The notes under the pieces are model-generated. The model was given only the letters and a program-made list of their open reading frames with translations. It was not told the origin of the DNA and did not search any database. Positions 1 through 10,107 of a DNA stretch of 64,000 nucleotides are shown piece by piece. The stretch comes from Stenotrophomonas oahuensis (lineage in GTDB: Bacteria; Pseudomonadota; Gammaproteobacteria; Xanthomonadales; Xanthomonadaceae), in the NCBI RefSeq assembly GCF_031834595.1, contig NZ_CP115541.1, positions 372,001 through 436,000 on the forward strand. The letters run 5' to 3'. The position numbers and the translations under genes are program-made. Within the stretch, counting starts at the first letter, position 1, and the number at the start of each line of letters is the position of its first letter.

Positions 1-406
1 TGCGACGGTAGCCCCAGCTGTCGCCGACCAGCGGCGGCAGCACCGTGCCGGGTGCGACATGGCCGATGCGGGTCAGGTTATCCATCAGCACCCGCTGCTT
101 GGCCACGATCTGCTGCGACTCTTCCAGGTGCTGCAGCACGCAGCCAGCGCACACGCCGAAATGCGGGCAGCGCGGCTCAACCCGTTGTGCTGAGGGCTGC
201 AGCACCTCCACGGTGCGCGCCTCGTCGAAATGACGATTACGGGCGGTCGGCTCGGCGCGGACGACTTCGCCGGGCAGCGCGCCGGTGATGAAGGTGACCT
301 TGCCACCCTCCCCTTCACGGCGGGCCACGCCGCGGCCATCATGGCTCAGGTCTAGGATGTCGGTCTGGAACGGGGTACGGTCAAGGCGGGAGCGGGATCG
401 GGCCAC
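1..406 (-). CDS. rlmD: 23S rRNA (uracil-5-)-methyltransferase RlmD, N-terminal part
   Basis: Cut by the window edge; the first 135 residues are visible. RlmD (RumA) methylates U1939 of 23S rRNA with SAM and carries a 4Fe-4S cluster. The N-terminus looks like a TRAM domain (about residues 10-65), followed by Cys80, Cys86 and Cys89 in the C-x5-C-x2-C spacing of RumA cluster ligands. The GTG start at 406 is chosen because no ATG lies in frame nearby and the TRAM domain begins soon after; a slightly different start is possible. It is divergent from the receiver-Hpt gene. Confidence 0.85.
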   Translation of the reverse strand, partial: MARSRSRLDRTPFQTDILDLSHDGRGVARREGEGGKVTFITGALPGEVVRAEPTARNRHFDEARTVEVLQPSAQRVEPRCPHFGVCAGCVLQHLEESQQIVAKQRVLMDNLTRIGHVAPGTVLPPLVGDSWGYRR

Positions 407-542
407 GTGGCAACAGGCTGCGGGCAAAAGGGTGCGTATTGTCGCAGATACCGCCACCGGGTTTGGCCGCTTGGCGTGTAGACAGCTTGCACACCGCGAC
501 ATCATGTTTAATATGGCCCCAGCTGACATGGAGGCAGCCGTT

Positions 543-1265
543 ATGCAGATGACCCCCCGGGAGTCCCTTCCCCGCTTGCTGCTCGTCGAGGACGACACCA
601 TCAGTCGTGGCTTTTTCAAGGCCGCGCTGGAAGCCCTTCCTGCCGAAGTGGACACCGCTGACTCACTTGCCAGCGCCATGGATCGCGGCTGTGCGGCTCG
701 TCACGACCTGTGGCTGATCGACGTGAACCTGCCGGACGGCAATGGTAGCGAGCTGCTGCAGCAGCTGCGCCGCAACCGCCCGGACACTCCGGCGCTGGCC
801 CATACCGCCGATGCAGATACCAGCATCCATGCACGACTGCGCGACGCAGGCTTTCGCGAGACGCTGGTGAAGCCACTCACGGGCGAACAGCTGCTGCAGG
901 CGGTGCGCCGCGCACTGGCGAACAGTTCCGGGGCGAATGCGACATCCACAGCAGATCCCGAAGGCGAGCGCGAGGATTGGGATGAGATTACCGCCCTGGC
1001 CGCGCTGAACGGGCAGCGTCATCATCTGATTGCGCTACGTGAACTGTTCCTGGCAGAGCTGCCTGGCGTGCGTGATGCCGTGGCCCAGGCGGTGCAGCAG
1101 CATGACGAACCGGCGCTGCGCGGGCAATTGCATCGGCTGCAGGCCAGCTGTGGCTTTGTGGGCGCGGCACGATTGGCCCGGGCGGTGCGGCAGCTGCACC
1201 AGGCCCCCGAATCAATCGGCGCGCAGACGCAGTTCCGGGCGGCGGTGGAATCGTTGTTGCATTGA
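543..1265 (+). CDS. Response regulator with receiver and Hpt domains
   Basis: A 240-residue phosphorelay protein. The receiver (about 10-125) has acidic pair Asp17/Asp18, phosphoacceptor Asp60 in LIDVNLPDGNG and Lys110 in VKPL. A short linker leads to an Hpt-like helical domain (about 150-240) with the candidate phosphohistidine His197 in HRLQAS. There is no DNA-binding output domain, so it probably relays phosphate between a hybrid kinase and a final regulator; the partner kinase is not in the window. The reading frame is open upstream, but the start at 543 is preferred because a GGAGG lies about 8 bases before it. It converges on recO, with two bases between the stops. Confidence 0.8.
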   Translation: MQMTPRESLPRLLLVEDDTISRGFFKAALEALPAEVDTADSLASAMDRGCAARHDLWLIDVNLPDGNGSELLQQLRRNRPDTPALAHTADADTSIHARLRDAGFRETLVKPLTGEQLLQAVRRALANSSGANATSTADPEGEREDWDEITALAALNGQRHHLIALRELFLAELPGVRDAVAQAVQQHDEPALRGQLHRLQASCGFVGAARLARAVRQLHQAPESIGAQTQFRAAVESLLH

Positions 1266-1267
1266 AA

Positions 1268-1984
1268 TCAGCGGGGTAAGGCCTCGATCATCTCCCAGGA
1301 TTTCAATCCCCGCCCCCCCAGGTGGTGCAGCAGCACCGTGCGCATCGGCCTTCGCAGGCTGGCCAGATCTTCGCCGCCGGGTGCGTCATCGGCCGCCAAC
1401 GCCAGTAACGCGCTACCCGTGGCGGTACCCCGCCGCGCATCGATGCCGCGCTCGCTGAGCAGGCGGCGCGGCCCTTCCAGTGGGTCGAGTTCATAGCGGG
1501 CGGCCGGGTCGATCGGCTCACCATCACTGCCGTGGGCCAGGTCAAAGCCAAACCCCAGCGCTTCCAACAGATCGCGCTCGAACCGCCGCAGGGTCCAGGC
1601 CAGCGACTCGGCCCGCGCAAGACGCTGCCGGACCGCGCCATAAGCGTCATACAACTCAGGCACCGGATCCTGGCGTGGGGCCAGCCGGAGCAGCAGCTCG
1701 TTGACGTAGAACCCGGCCAACATCGCGTCGCCGGTCAGACGGGGCGCGGCATCCAGCGCTTCTGCCTGTCGCAGCTGCGCCAGCTCGCCGCGCTGTACGG
1801 CGCTCAGGCGGATCCACTGCAGCGGCTGCAGGGCCGCGCGCAGGGCCTGGCTGCGTGGGCTGCTGACGCCTCGCGCCAGCACGCCCAACCGCCCATGCTG
1901 CTCGGTCAGTACTTCCACCAGCAGGCTGGTTTCGCGCCAGGCCCGGGCGTGCAGGACGAAAGCCGGTTCGTCGTCGATACGCAT
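1268..1984 (-). CDS. recO: DNA repair protein RecO
   Basis: 238 residues, normal for proteobacterial RecO, which loads RecA onto SSB-coated DNA with RecR. The N-terminal OB-fold begins around residues 8-35 ([18 protein letters not shown], then [10 protein letters not shown]), followed by the helical C-terminal domain. It is last in the leftward series rnc-era-recO, the usual gammaproteobacterial order, with 50 bases separating it from era. Confidence 0.92.
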   Translation of the reverse strand: MRIDDEPAFVLHARAWRETSLLVEVLTEQHGRLGVLARGVSSPRSQALRAALQPLQWIRLSAVQRGELAQLRQAEALDAAPRLTGDAMLAGFYVNELLLRLAPRQDPVPELYDAYGAVRQRLARAESLAWTLRRFERDLLEALGFGFDLAHGSDGEPIDPAARYELDPLEGPRRLLSERGIDARRGTATGSALLALAADDAPGGEDLASLRRPMRTVLLHHLGGRGLKSWEMIEALPR

Positions 1985-2034
1985 CGCTCAGCCGCTGTCG
2001 CAGGGGCACGCCGCCGTCGGCGGCGTGCGGGGGA

Positions 2035-2931
2035 TCATTCGTAACCGAATGCCTTCAGCGCGGCTTCGTCGTCAGACCAGCCTTCGCGCACGCGCACCCA
2101 GGTTTCCAGGAACACTTTGGCCCCGAACAGCCGCTCCATCTGCAGGCGGGACTTGGCACCGATCTCCTTCAGCCGGGTCCCGCCCTTGCCGATCACAATG
2201 GCCTTCTGGCCTTCGCGCTCGACCCAGATGACCGCGCCGATACGCAGAAGCTTGCCGTCTTCGGCAAAGCGCTCGATTTCCACCGTGGTCGCGTACGGCA
2301 GTTCCTCGCCGAGCTGGCGCATGAGCTGCTCGCGCACCAGTTCGCCGGCCAGGAAGCGCTGGCTGCGGTCGGTGATTTCGTCTTCGCCGAACATCGGCGG
2401 GGCTTCGGGCAGCAGTTTCAGCAGATCCCGAACGAGCGCTTCCAGACCATTGCGCTTCTGCGCCGAGATCGGATGGACCGCGGCGAACGTGCGGCCTTCG
2501 GTGATCTGCTGCAGGAACGGCAGCAGTGCGCCCTTGTCCTTCAGCCGATCGACCTTGTTGACCACCAGCACCACCGGAATGCCGGCGTCGCTGAGCACGT
2601 TGAAGGCCAGGGTATCTTCTTCATCCCAACGGCCGGCCTCGATGACCAGCATGCCCGCGTCCACACCTTCAAGAGAGCCACGCGCGGCGCGGTTCATCAC
2701 CCGGTTCATGGCGCGCTTCTGGACCTTGTGCAGCCCGGGCGTATCGACCAGCACGATCTGGCCTTCCGGGTAGCTGGCGATGCCGAGCAGCCGGTGACGG
2801 GTGGTCTGCGGCCGGTTGGAGACAATACTGATCTTGGCCCCGACCAGGGCATTGGTCAGGGTGGACTTGCCGACGTTGGGACGGCCGATGACGGCAACGC
2901 TGCCGCAATGATGGGAGGATGCTTCGCTCAC
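2035..2931 (-). CDS. era: GTPase Era
   Basis: 298 residues, full length. Era is an essential GTPase that binds the 3' end of 16S rRNA during 30S maturation. Visible: P-loop GRPNVGKS (16-23), DTPG (63-66), NKVD (125-128), and a C-terminal KH domain with IVIGKGG. Its start overlaps the end of rnc by 4 bases, so the two are translationally coupled. Confidence 0.97.
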   Translation of the reverse strand: MSEASSHHCGSVAVIGRPNVGKSTLTNALVGAKISIVSNRPQTTRHRLLGIASYPEGQIVLVDTPGLHKVQKRAMNRVMNRAARGSLEGVDAGMLVIEAGRWDEEDTLAFNVLSDAGIPVVLVVNKVDRLKDKGALLPFLQQITEGRTFAAVHPISAQKRNGLEALVRDLLKLLPEAPPMFGEDEITDRSQRFLAGELVREQLMRQLGEELPYATTVEIERFAEDGKLLRIGAVIWVEREGQKAIVIGKGGTRLKEIGAKSRLQMERLFGAKVFLETWVRVREGWSDDEAALKAFGYE

Positions 2932-3608
2932 TTGGAATCCAGTTGCTCTAGGGCGGCGGCGGCCGCCTGTTGTTCGGCCAGTCGTCGCGAGGCCCCTTCG
3001 CCTTCGGTGCTGACAGCGGGTTCGGTTACGCCACAGCGTACCCGGAAGGTCTTGGCGTGGTCGTCACCCGACTCTGACACCAGTTCGTACTGCGGCAGGG
3101 CCTTCTGCCGGGCCTGCAGCCATTCCTGCAGCCGGGTCTTCGGGTCCTTTTCGGGCCGGCCGGTGGCCGGCAGGGCCTCCATTGAGGTATTGAACCACGG
3201 CAGCACCACCGCCTGGCAGGCGGCAAAGCCGGCATCCAGGTAAATGGCCGCGACGACGGCTTCCAGGGCGTCGGCCAGGATCGAGTCGCGACGATGGCCG
3301 CCGGACTTCATTTCCCCGGGCCCCAGGGTCAGACGGTCGCCCAGCTCCAGGCTGCGCGCAATCACGGCCAGCGCGCCCTCGCGCACCAGTTCGGCGCGGG
3401 CGCGGGTCAGCGCACCCTCGTCCGCCTTGGGCCAGCGCTGGTACAACGCCTGCGCCACCATCATGTTGACGATGCTGTCGCCCAGGAACTCCAGCCGCTC
3501 GTTGTTCGGCGTTCCGGCGCTGCGATGCGTCAGGGCCTGCTGCAGCAGGCCCGGATCGTTGAAAGCGTGACCGATGCGGTCACCACGTTGGAAGGTGTTA
3601 TTGGGCAC
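2928..3608 (-). CDS. rnc: Ribonuclease III
   Basis: 226 residues. RNase III cleaves double-stranded RNA in rRNA and mRNA maturation. The signature [13 protein letters not shown] carries metal ligands Glu40 and Asp44; the second acidic cluster is in [15 protein letters not shown] dsRNA-binding domain occupies about residues 150-226. The start overlaps the end of the DUF4845 gene by 11 bases and the end overlaps era by 4, indicating one transcript. Confidence 0.96.
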   Translation of the reverse strand: MPNNTFQRGDRIGHAFNDPGLLQQALTHRSAGTPNNERLEFLGDSIVNMMVAQALYQRWPKADEGALTRARAELVREGALAVIARSLELGDRLTLGPGEMKSGGHRRDSILADALEAVVAAIYLDAGFAACQAVVLPWFNTSMEALPATGRPEKDPKTRLQEWLQARQKALPQYELVSESGDDHAKTFRVRCGVTEPAVSTEGEGASRRLAEQQAAAAALEQLDSK

Positions 3609-3981
3609 CGCTGAGTGTCAGTTCCTGTTGGGTGTCGAACTTGCCAACCACATCGAGATTGCCAACCAGCGGCCGGCGCACTTCGTAGTTGACCGTCATG
3701 TTCCAGCCACCGTTGACGCGTTGCATCTTCACGTTGGCCGGCTTCACGTTCTCGGAGTAATTGATGTACAGGCGACGGAAGAACAGGTCCTGCACCTTGC
3801 CGGGCTCCATGCTGGCCACGCCCGGCTCCTGCGCCACGCCCTTGAGCGCGGCCTTGACCGAGTAGTACTCCTGGTACATCGGGAACAGCTTCATCGCGAC
3901 ATACAGGCCGAAGCCCACCACGATGGCCACCACCAGGAACGAGGTCAGGGTCATGCCACGCTGCGTTTTCATCGTCTTCAT
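3598..3981 (-). CDS. DUF4845 family small membrane protein
   Basis: 127 residues. After a short basic N-terminus (MKTMKTQRG) one membrane helix runs through [20 protein letters not shown], followed by a soluble domain. DUF4845 proteins sit between lepB and rnc in many gammaproteobacteria; their function is not established. The pilin-like N-terminus (RGMTLTSF) is worth noting but there is no clear type IV pilin cleavage site. It overlaps rnc by 11 bases. Confidence 0.85.
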   Translation of the reverse strand: MKTMKTQRGMTLTSFLVVAIVVGFGLYVAMKLFPMYQEYYSVKAALKGVAQEPGVASMEPGKVQDLFFRRLYINYSENVKPANVKMQRVNGGWNMTVNYEVRRPLVGNLDVVGKFDTQQELTLSGAQ

Positions 3982-4013
3982 TGCGTTCTCCCCAGATACG
4001 CGTAGGTAATGAA

Positions 4014-4808
4014 TCAGTTGATCCCGGTACCGATCCGCGACGGTTCGAAACCGTCCTTGCAGAACCAGCCCGAGCAGTTCAGCCAGATCAGGAATGCCTT
4101 GCCGCGGAGATTTTCCTCCGGCAGCAGGCCCCAGAAGCGGCCGTCGTCACTGTTGTCACGGTTGTCGCCCATCACCAGATACTTGCCCGGCGGCACGGTC
4201 CACTGGCCCTCACCGCGGGGGTAATCGGTCTCCAGCACGGTATGGGTACGGCCCGGTAGCTGCTCGACCAGCAGCGTGGCACCTTCGCCCTGCCCACGGT
4301 GGCCAGCATACAACCCCTTGTTCTCGTACTTCACCGGTTCGCCGTTCAGGACCAGGGAGTCGCCCTGGAACACGACCTCGTCACCCGGCACGCCGATCAC
4401 GCGCTTGATGAAGTTCTCACCCTTGTTCGGGTCGGTGTCGGAGTGACCCGGGAAGTGGAACACCACCACATCGCCGCGCGCGGGCTCACCGACCGGCACC
4501 ACCTTGGCATTGTTCAACGGCAGGCGCAGGCCGTAGGCGAACTTGTTGACCAGGATGAAGTCGCCGATCAGCAGGTTGGGCATCATCGAGCTGGACGGAA
4601 TCTTGTACGGCTCGGCAATGAAGCTGCGCACCACCAGCACGATGGCCAGCACCGGGAAGAACGCCCGCGAGTAGTCCACCAGCACCGGTTCGGAATCCAG
4701 CAGGCCGGCACGCGCGGCACGGCGCTTGGCGAAGTACAGCTTGTCGGCCAGCAGGATCAGGCCGGACGACAGGGTCAGCACGACCAGAAGGATTTCAAAC
4801 AGTTTCAT
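4014..4808 (-). CDS. lepB: Signal peptidase I
   Basis: 264 residues. LepB removes signal peptides at the periplasmic face of the inner membrane. Two N-terminal membrane helices (about 2-20 and 48-65) precede the catalytic domain; nucleophile Ser74 lies in PSSSMMPNLL, general base Lys135 in KRVIGVPGDEV, and the box GDNRDNSDDGRFWG is present. It follows lepA with 42 bases between and precedes the DUF4845 gene, as is common in the order. Confidence 0.97.
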   Translation of the reverse strand: MKLFEILLVVLTLSSGLILLADKLYFAKRRAARAGLLDSEPVLVDYSRAFFPVLAIVLVVRSFIAEPYKIPSSSMMPNLLIGDFILVNKFAYGLRLPLNNAKVVPVGEPARGDVVVFHFPGHSDTDPNKGENFIKRVIGVPGDEVVFQGDSLVLNGEPVKYENKGLYAGHRGQGEGATLLVEQLPGRTHTVLETDYPRGEGQWTVPPGKYLVMGDNRDNSDDGRFWGLLPEENLRGKAFLIWLNCSGWFCKDGFEPSRIGTGIN

Positions 4809-4850
4809 GCGGTGTCCTTGGGAACGGGTACGGCGGCGCGGAGTGCGGGC

Positions 4851-6656
4851 TTACTTGTCCATCTGCAGCACGGCGAGGAAGGCTTCCTGCGGAATCTCCA
4901 CCCGGCCCACCTGCTTCATGCGCTTCTTGCCTTCCTTCTGCTTCTCCAGCAGCTTCTTCTTGCGCGAAACGTCGCCACCATAGCACTTGGCCAACACGTT
5001 CTTGCGCATCGCCTTGACCGTGGTGCGGGCGATGATCTGCGAGCCGACCGCGGCCTGGATGGCCACGTCGAACATCTGCCGGGGAATGAGGTCCTTCATC
5101 TTTTCGCACAGCTCACGGCCACGGCGGTCGGCATGGCTGCGGTGCACGATCAGCGACAACGCATCGACCTTGTCGCCATTGATCAGCACGTCCACCCGCA
5201 CGAACGGGCCGGCGTCGAAACGCACGAAGTGGTAGTCCAGCGAGGCATAGCCACGGCTGACCGACTTGAGCTTGTCGAAGAAGTCCAGCACCACCTCGGC
5301 CATCGGCAGCTCGTAGCTGATCTGCACCTGGCTGCCGAGGTAGTTGATGCCGATCTGGCTGCCGCGCTTTTCCTCGCACAGCTTGATGATGTTGCCGATG
5401 TACTCCTCGGGAGTGAGCACGTTGGCGCGGATGATCGGCTCGCGGATTTCCTCGACCATGTTCACCGGCGGCAGCTTGGCCGGGTTGTCCATGTTGACGA
5501 TGGAACCGTCGGTCTTGAGCACTTCATACACCACGGTCGGCGCGGTGCTGATCAGGTCCAGGTTGTACTCGCGTTCCAGGCGTTCCTGCACGATTTCCAT
5601 GTGCAGCATGCCGAGGAAGCCGCAGCGGAAGCCGAAGCCCATGGCCTCGGAGCTTTCCGGCTCGAAGCGCAGCGCCGCGTCGTTCAGGCGCAGCTTGTCC
5701 AGCGCCTCACGCAGGTCCGGATAGTCTTCGGCATCGACCGGGAACAGGCCGGCGAACACGCGCGGCTGCATCTCCTGGAAGCCCGGCAGTGGCTTCGGGG
5801 CCGGGTCGCCGGCCAGGGTCAGGGTGTCGCCGACCGGCGCACCATGCACGTCCTTGATGCTGGCCGTCACCCAGCCCACCTCACCGGCGCGCAGGGCCGG
5901 CAGCACCTTGCGCTTGGGGGTGAACACGCCGACGTTGTCGACCTGGTGGTTGCGGCCGGTGGACATCACCTGCAGCTTGTCGCCAGGCTTGATCTGCCCC
6001 TGCATCACGCGCACCAGCGAGACCACGCCCAGGTAGTTGTCGAACCAGGAGTCGATGATCAGTGCCTGCAGCTTGTCGGTATCGCGCGGCTGCGGCGGCG
6101 GAATGCGGTGCACGATGGCTTCCAGCACGTCCTGCACGTTCAGGCCGGTCTTGGCACTGACCGGCACCGCGTCGCTGGCGTCGATGCCGATCACGGCTTC
6201 GATCTCGCCCTTGGCACGGTCGATGTCGGCGGTAGGCAGGTCGATCTTGTTGATCACCGGCACTACTTCCAGGCCCTGCTCCACTGCGGTGTAGCAGTTG
6301 GCGACCGATTGCGCTTCCACGCCTTGGGCCGCATCGACCACCAGCAGCGCGCCTTCACAGGCCGCCAGCGAGCGGCTGACTTCATACGAGAAGTCGACGT
6401 GCCCCGGGGTGTCGATGAAGTTCAGGTGGTAGGTCTGCCCATCCTTGGCCACGTACGGCAGCGACACCGACTGGGCCTTGATGGTGATGCCACGCTCACG
6501 CTCGATCGGATTGGAGTCGAGCACCTGCGCCTCCATCTCGCGGGCCTGGAGGCCGCCACAGAGCTGGATGATGCGGTCGGCCAGCGTGGACTTGCCGTGG
6601 TCGACGTGGGCGATGATGGAGAAGTTGCGGATGTTCCGCATCGAATCAGAGGACAT
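4851..6656 (-). CDS. lepA: Elongation factor 4 (LepA)
   Basis: 601 residues, standard for EF4, a ribosome-associated GTPase that back-translocates or remodels stalled ribosomes. Visible: P-loop AHVDHGKS (16-23), [14 protein letters not shown] and the LepA-specific C-terminal region ending [20 protein letters not shown]. It is first of the lepA-lepB pair and transcribed leftward. The opposite strand also stays open for almost the whole gene, but codon pattern and homology favour lepA. Confidence 0.97.
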   Translation of the reverse strand: MSSDSMRNIRNFSIIAHVDHGKSTLADRIIQLCGGLQAREMEAQVLDSNPIERERGITIKAQSVSLPYVAKDGQTYHLNFIDTPGHVDFSYEVSRSLAACEGALLVVDAAQGVEAQSVANCYTAVEQGLEVVPVINKIDLPTADIDRAKGEIEAVIGIDASDAVPVSAKTGLNVQDVLEAIVHRIPPPQPRDTDKLQALIIDSWFDNYLGVVSLVRVMQGQIKPGDKLQVMSTGRNHQVDNVGVFTPKRKVLPALRAGEVGWVTASIKDVHGAPVGDTLTLAGDPAPKPLPGFQEMQPRVFAGLFPVDAEDYPDLREALDKLRLNDAALRFEPESSEAMGFGFRCGFLGMLHMEIVQERLEREYNLDLISTAPTVVYEVLKTDGSIVNMDNPAKLPPVNMVEEIREPIIRANVLTPEEYIGNIIKLCEEKRGSQIGINYLGSQVQISYELPMAEVVLDFFDKLKSVSRGYASLDYHFVRFDAGPFVRVDVLINGDKVDALSLIVHRSHADRRGRELCEKMKDLIPRQMFDVAIQAAVGSQIIARTTVKAMRKNVLAKCYGGDVSRKKKLLEKQKEGKKRMKQVGRVEIPQEAFLAVLQMDK

Positions 6657-6766
6657 AGGTGGCGGCGGCGCGGCGCGTCGTCAGGATAACGGTGCATTAT
6701 CGCATGAGCGGCCCGGTCCGGTGCGCTCCCGGCCGCCGAACGCCTCTTGCCAGGTGCCGGACATGA

Positions 6767-6790
6767 CCGGGCCCGCCTGAGCGGGCCCGG
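6767..6790 (-). terminator. Stem-loop after mucD
   Basis: A GC-only inverted repeat (CCGGGCCCGC, CTGA loop, GCGGGCCCGG) between mucD and lepA. There is no U-run, so it may be an attenuator or a transcript-end hairpin rather than a strong intrinsic terminator. Confidence 0.45.
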
Positions 6791-6811
6791 GAAACAACGC
6801 TGTACCAAGGG

Positions 6812-8329
6812 TTACGGGGCAATCTTGATCGGCACGAAGGACGTTCTCTCGCCCAGGCGGATCAGCAGCATCACCACATCGCCCTTGCCGTAACCGGCCA
6901 GGGCCTTGTTCAGGGCGGCCGCACTGCCGACCGGGGTGCGCCCTACCTGCAGGATGACCATGCCCGGGCGAAGTCCGGCCTCACGGGCGGACTGGCCAGT
7001 GACCTTGGTGATGCTCACGCCTTCGCCGGCGTCGAGCTGATTGCTCTTGCGTTGAGCTGCGGTCAGGTCAATGACCTCCAGCCCCAGCAGGGCATTGGCC
7101 CCGGCCTGCGGCTTGGCGGCTTCGGCCCCGGTGGCGGTTTCGCCACGGGCGGCGTCTTCGGCCAGCTCGGTCAGGGTGGCGGTCAGTTCGCGCTCCTTGC
7201 CGTCGCGCAGCACCACCAGCCGGACCTTGCTGCCCGGCGGCAGCGCACCGATCAACGGCGGCAGGTCGCTGAAGGTGTTCACGGCGGTACCGTTCACCGA
7301 GCGGATCACGTCACCGACTTCCAGGCCGGCCTTGGCTGCCGCACTGCCGGGCACCAGTTCATTGACCAGCGCACCGCGGCTGTCGGGCAGCTTGAAGCCC
7401 TGCGCGACGTCGCCGGTGATCGCACCGACAATGGCGCCCAGCTGGCCGCGGCTGACCCGGCCGGTCTTCTTGATCTGCTCGACCGCGCCCATCGCCAGGT
7501 CGATCGGGATGGCAAAGCTGATGCCCATGTAGCCGCCCGAGGCGGAGAAGATCTGCGAGTTGATGCCGACCACTTCACCACGGGTATTGAGCAGCGGGCC
7601 GCCCGAATTGCCCTGGTTGATCGCCACGTCAGTCTGGATGAACGGCACGTAGCGCTGATCCTGGCCACCGGTGCTGCGACCCACGGCGCTGACCACACCC
7701 GCAGTGACCGAGTTGTCCAGGCCGAACGGCGAGCCGATCGCCACCACCCACTGGCCGGGCTTCAGCGTATTGGAGTCACCCACGCGTACGGTCGGCAGGT
7801 TCTTGCCCTCGATCTTGAGCAGGGCCACGTCGTACTGCTGGTCGCTGCCGATGACCTTGGCGGTGAACTCGCGGCGGTCGCCCAGCTTGACCTTCACCTC
7901 TCCGGCATCGGCGACCACATGGTGGTTGGTCAGCACGTAGCCGTCAGGCGAAATGATGAAGCCCGAGCCCATGCCGCGGCCGCGGATGCTGGGACCCTCA
8001 TCGCCGCCGCCCGGACCCTGCCCCGGCATCGGGAAGTCCGGACCGAAGAAGCGGCGGAAGAACTCCGGCATTTCCTCGTCGCTGGGGCCGGCCCCGCGCG
8101 CCTGACGGTTGCTGCGCACGATGGTGGTTTCAATATTGACCACGCCCGGACCGACCTGTTCAACCAGGTTGGTGAAATCAGGCAGCCCGGTCACCAACGG
8201 CGCGGCGGGTGCACGCGGTGCCGGCGCGGCGGCGGTGGCCGCAGGCGGCTGCGGGGCCTGGGCACAGGCGATCAGGGGAAGGGTCATGGCCAGCAGGGCC
8301 ATGGCCTGCGTGCGGGTACGGGCGCTCAT
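6812..8329 (-). CDS. mucD: Periplasmic Do-family serine protease (DegP/MucD)
   Basis: 505 residues. A trypsin-like domain with triad His137 (TNHHVV), Asp167 (YDVALL) and Ser242 (NQGNSGGP) is followed by two PDZ domains (about 295-385 and 415-500). The N-terminus is a signal sequence with LIAC around Cys22, so it may be a lipoprotein, followed by an Ala/Pro-rich linker. A GGAGG lies 10 bases before the start. It is third in the rpoE-rseA-mucD cluster, where MucD-type proteases degrade misfolded envelope proteins and restrain the sigma-E pathway. Confidence 0.93.
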   Translation of the reverse strand: MSARTRTQAMALLAMTLPLIACAQAPQPPAATAAAPAPRAPAAPLVTGLPDFTNLVEQVGPGVVNIETTIVRSNRQARGAGPSDEEMPEFFRRFFGPDFPMPGQGPGGGDEGPSIRGRGMGSGFIISPDGYVLTNHHVVADAGEVKVKLGDRREFTAKVIGSDQQYDVALLKIEGKNLPTVRVGDSNTLKPGQWVVAIGSPFGLDNSVTAGVVSAVGRSTGGQDQRYVPFIQTDVAINQGNSGGPLLNTRGEVVGINSQIFSASGGYMGISFAIPIDLAMGAVEQIKKTGRVSRGQLGAIVGAITGDVAQGFKLPDSRGALVNELVPGSAAAKAGLEVGDVIRSVNGTAVNTFSDLPPLIGALPPGSKVRLVVLRDGKERELTATLTELAEDAARGETATGAEAAKPQAGANALLGLEVIDLTAAQRKSNQLDAGEGVSITKVTGQSAREAGLRPGMVILQVGRTPVGSAAALNKALAGYGKGDVVMLLIRLGERTSFVPIKIAP

Positions 8330-8395
8330 CAGACGCGAACCTCCGAGTCAGGAATCAATAGCAGGGGGAAAGGAACAGGGGAAACGCAGGACGGG

Positions 8396-9253
8396 TCAGT
8401 CCTGCGTACGCGGCAGCGGGACCGGTTCGGCCTCCTGCAGACGCGGCTCGAACGGGTAGAACGCGGCTTGTGGCTGCGGACTGGAGAAGCTGGCATTGAG
8501 CGCACCTTCAGCGCCCAGCGTGGAACGTGGCCACGGCTTGGCCTGCAGCCCACTGACATTGCCGAACGGCAGTTCGCGGCTTGCACTGGCGGGAACGGTC
8601 GGGGCCAACGGGGCCTGGCTGGCGATAGCGCGCTGCGGTTCCGTGGTGCGCGCGGCGACACTGCGCGCCGCCTGCTGGGTGCGTGTGGCGCTGGGCCGGC
8701 GCGCGGCCGTGGCTGCAACCGGCACGGCGGCTACCGCAAGAGCGGCATCGGCTACTGCAGCTGAACGATTGGGCGAGGTCGACGCGGCCGGCGGAGACGG
8801 CGGCAGTTCGGCCTGGCTGGCGAACACCGGCGTGGCCGGCTCGGCCGGAGTCTGCTCCGGGAGCTGCTCGCGGGTCATGAACAAGGCCACGGCCGCCACC
8901 GACGCCGCCAGCGCGGCGCTGCCGCCCCAGCGGAGTAGGCCGCGCCGCTGACGCGGGGCCTGCACGGAAGCGAGCTGCGGGGCGGGCTCAGCGGCCACGG
9001 CGGCCTGCACGCGGGCGGCGAAATCAACCGGGGCCGGCGCACAGGCCTGCCCGCGCAGTACGTCGCCCAGCAGCTGCCAGCGCTCGTGGCAGCCGGCCAG
9101 CGCGTCGTCGTGTTCCAGCCGGCGCAGCATGAAGCGGGCTTCGTCGGCACTGAGCTCACCATCAATCAGCGCCGACAGCTGCTGGCGGTGGTGGGCGTCG
9201 AATTTGTCCGGCACATGGCCGGCGGAATCAGCATTGGGGTTTTCGTGGTTCAT
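8396..9253 (-). CDS. rseA: Sigma-E anti-sigma factor (RseA/MucA family)
   Basis: 285 residues. The N-terminal cytoplasmic part (QQLSALIDGELSADEARFM) matches the RseA N-terminal family that sequesters RpoE. A single membrane helix lies at about 107-127 (LLRWGGSAALAASVAAVALF), followed by a long Ala/Pro/Arg-rich, low-complexity periplasmic region with little conservation. Its start overlaps the end of rpoE by 4 bases. Regulated proteolysis of it would release sigma-E. It is longer than E. coli RseA. Confidence 0.85.
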   Translation of the reverse strand: MNHENPNADSAGHVPDKFDAHHRQQLSALIDGELSADEARFMLRRLEHDDALAGCHERWQLLGDVLRGQACAPAPVDFAARVQAAVAAEPAPQLASVQAPRQRRGLLRWGGSAALAASVAAVALFMTREQLPEQTPAEPATPVFASQAELPPSPPAASTSPNRSAAVADAALAVAAVPVAATAARRPSATRTQQAARSVAARTTEPQRAIASQAPLAPTVPASASRELPFGNVSGLQAKPWPRSTLGAEGALNASFSSPQPQAAFYPFEPRLQEAEPVPLPRTQD

Positions 9254-9870
9254 ACGCGGCTCTTCTCGCGGGTGGCGCTGCCAACATCCAGCAACGGCCG
9301 AAGTTCGGTGTCGATCGCCTCACGAGCGCGGAAGATCCGCGATCGCACGGTGCCGATCGGGCACCCCATCTTCTGCGCGATTTCTTCATAGCTCAGACCA
9401 TCCACCTCGCGCAGGGTGATGGCGGAACGCAGTTCTTCCGGCAGCGACGAGACCGCCTTCATCACCGTGTTCTCCAGTTCCTGGCGCATCAGCTCACGCT
9501 CGGGCGTGTCGGTGTCGCGCAGGCGGGTACCGCTGTCGAACTGTTCGGCGTCCCCGATGTCGATGTCATCGGTGGGCGGGCGGCGGTTGTGGGCGGCAAG
9601 GTGGTTCTTGGCAGTATTCACGGCGATCCTGTGCAACCAGGTATAGAACTGGGCGTCGCCTCGGAAGCTGTTGATCGCGCGATACGCGCGGACAAAAGTG
9701 TCCTGGGCCACGTCCTGACATTCACTCCAGTCGGCGATGTAGCGCCCGATGAGGGCGACAATCCGGTGCTGGTACTTGCGCACCAGTACATCGAACGCCG
9801 CGCTCTCGCCGCGCTGCACGCGCCGGACCAGTTCCAGATCCAGCTCCTGTGGTGTTTCAACCTCGGCCAT
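9250..9870 (-). CDS. rpoE: RNA polymerase sigma-E factor (RpoE/AlgU)
   Basis: 206 residues from the ATG at 9870; the longer frame to 9999 is rejected because it would read through the sigma-E promoter and adds no conserved sequence. Region 2 (FDVLVRKYQHRIVALIGRY, DVAQDTFVRAYRAI) and region 4 (LPEELRSAITLREVDGLSYEEIA, then GTVRSRIFRARE) are clear. An AGGAG lies 11 bases before the start. It heads rpoE-rseA-mucD and would direct envelope-stress genes, including its own operon. Confidence 0.95.
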   Translation of the reverse strand: MAEVETPQELDLELVRRVQRGESAAFDVLVRKYQHRIVALIGRYIADWSECQDVAQDTFVRAYRAINSFRGDAQFYTWLHRIAVNTAKNHLAAHNRRPPTDDIDIGDAEQFDSGTRLRDTDTPERELMRQELENTVMKAVSSLPEELRSAITLREVDGLSYEEIAQKMGCPIGTVRSRIFRAREAIDTELRPLLDVGSATREKSRV

Positions 9871-9910
9871 GCGGGGCCGCACTCCTGTCAGCCCAACCGA
9901 CGTCGGGCAA

Positions 9911-9937
9911 TGAGACTGCCAATCCCGGGAAAAGTTC
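9911..9937 (-). promoter_or_regulatory. Sigma-E-type promoter of rpoE
   Basis: On the minus strand GAACTT (9937-9932), a 16-base spacer and TCTCA (9915-9911) match the ECF sigma-E/AlgU consensus (GAACTT, 16-17 bases, TCTGA). It lies about 40 bases before the rpoE start, which implies positive autoregulation, as known for this family. Confidence 0.75.
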
Positions 9938-10107
9938 AGCGCTCCGTGAGGAATGCCGTACCAGCTTTTAACCACCGTTCCGTTAAGGTTTCCGCTCACG
10001 GTCGTGAACGGTCGTTGCGGATACCCCAGCTATAGGGATTTGACGGGGAGGAAACAACCTCTGGATCATAGCCCCCTTCTCCATACACAACCGGATGGAA
10101 CGTCCCC

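Noticed and set aside
4299..6689. 796-codon plus-strand frame opposite lepA and lepB
   Set aside because: A shadow of GC-rich codon usage in the antisense frame; sequence is His/Gln/Val-rich with no domain, while lepA and lepB are unmistakable.
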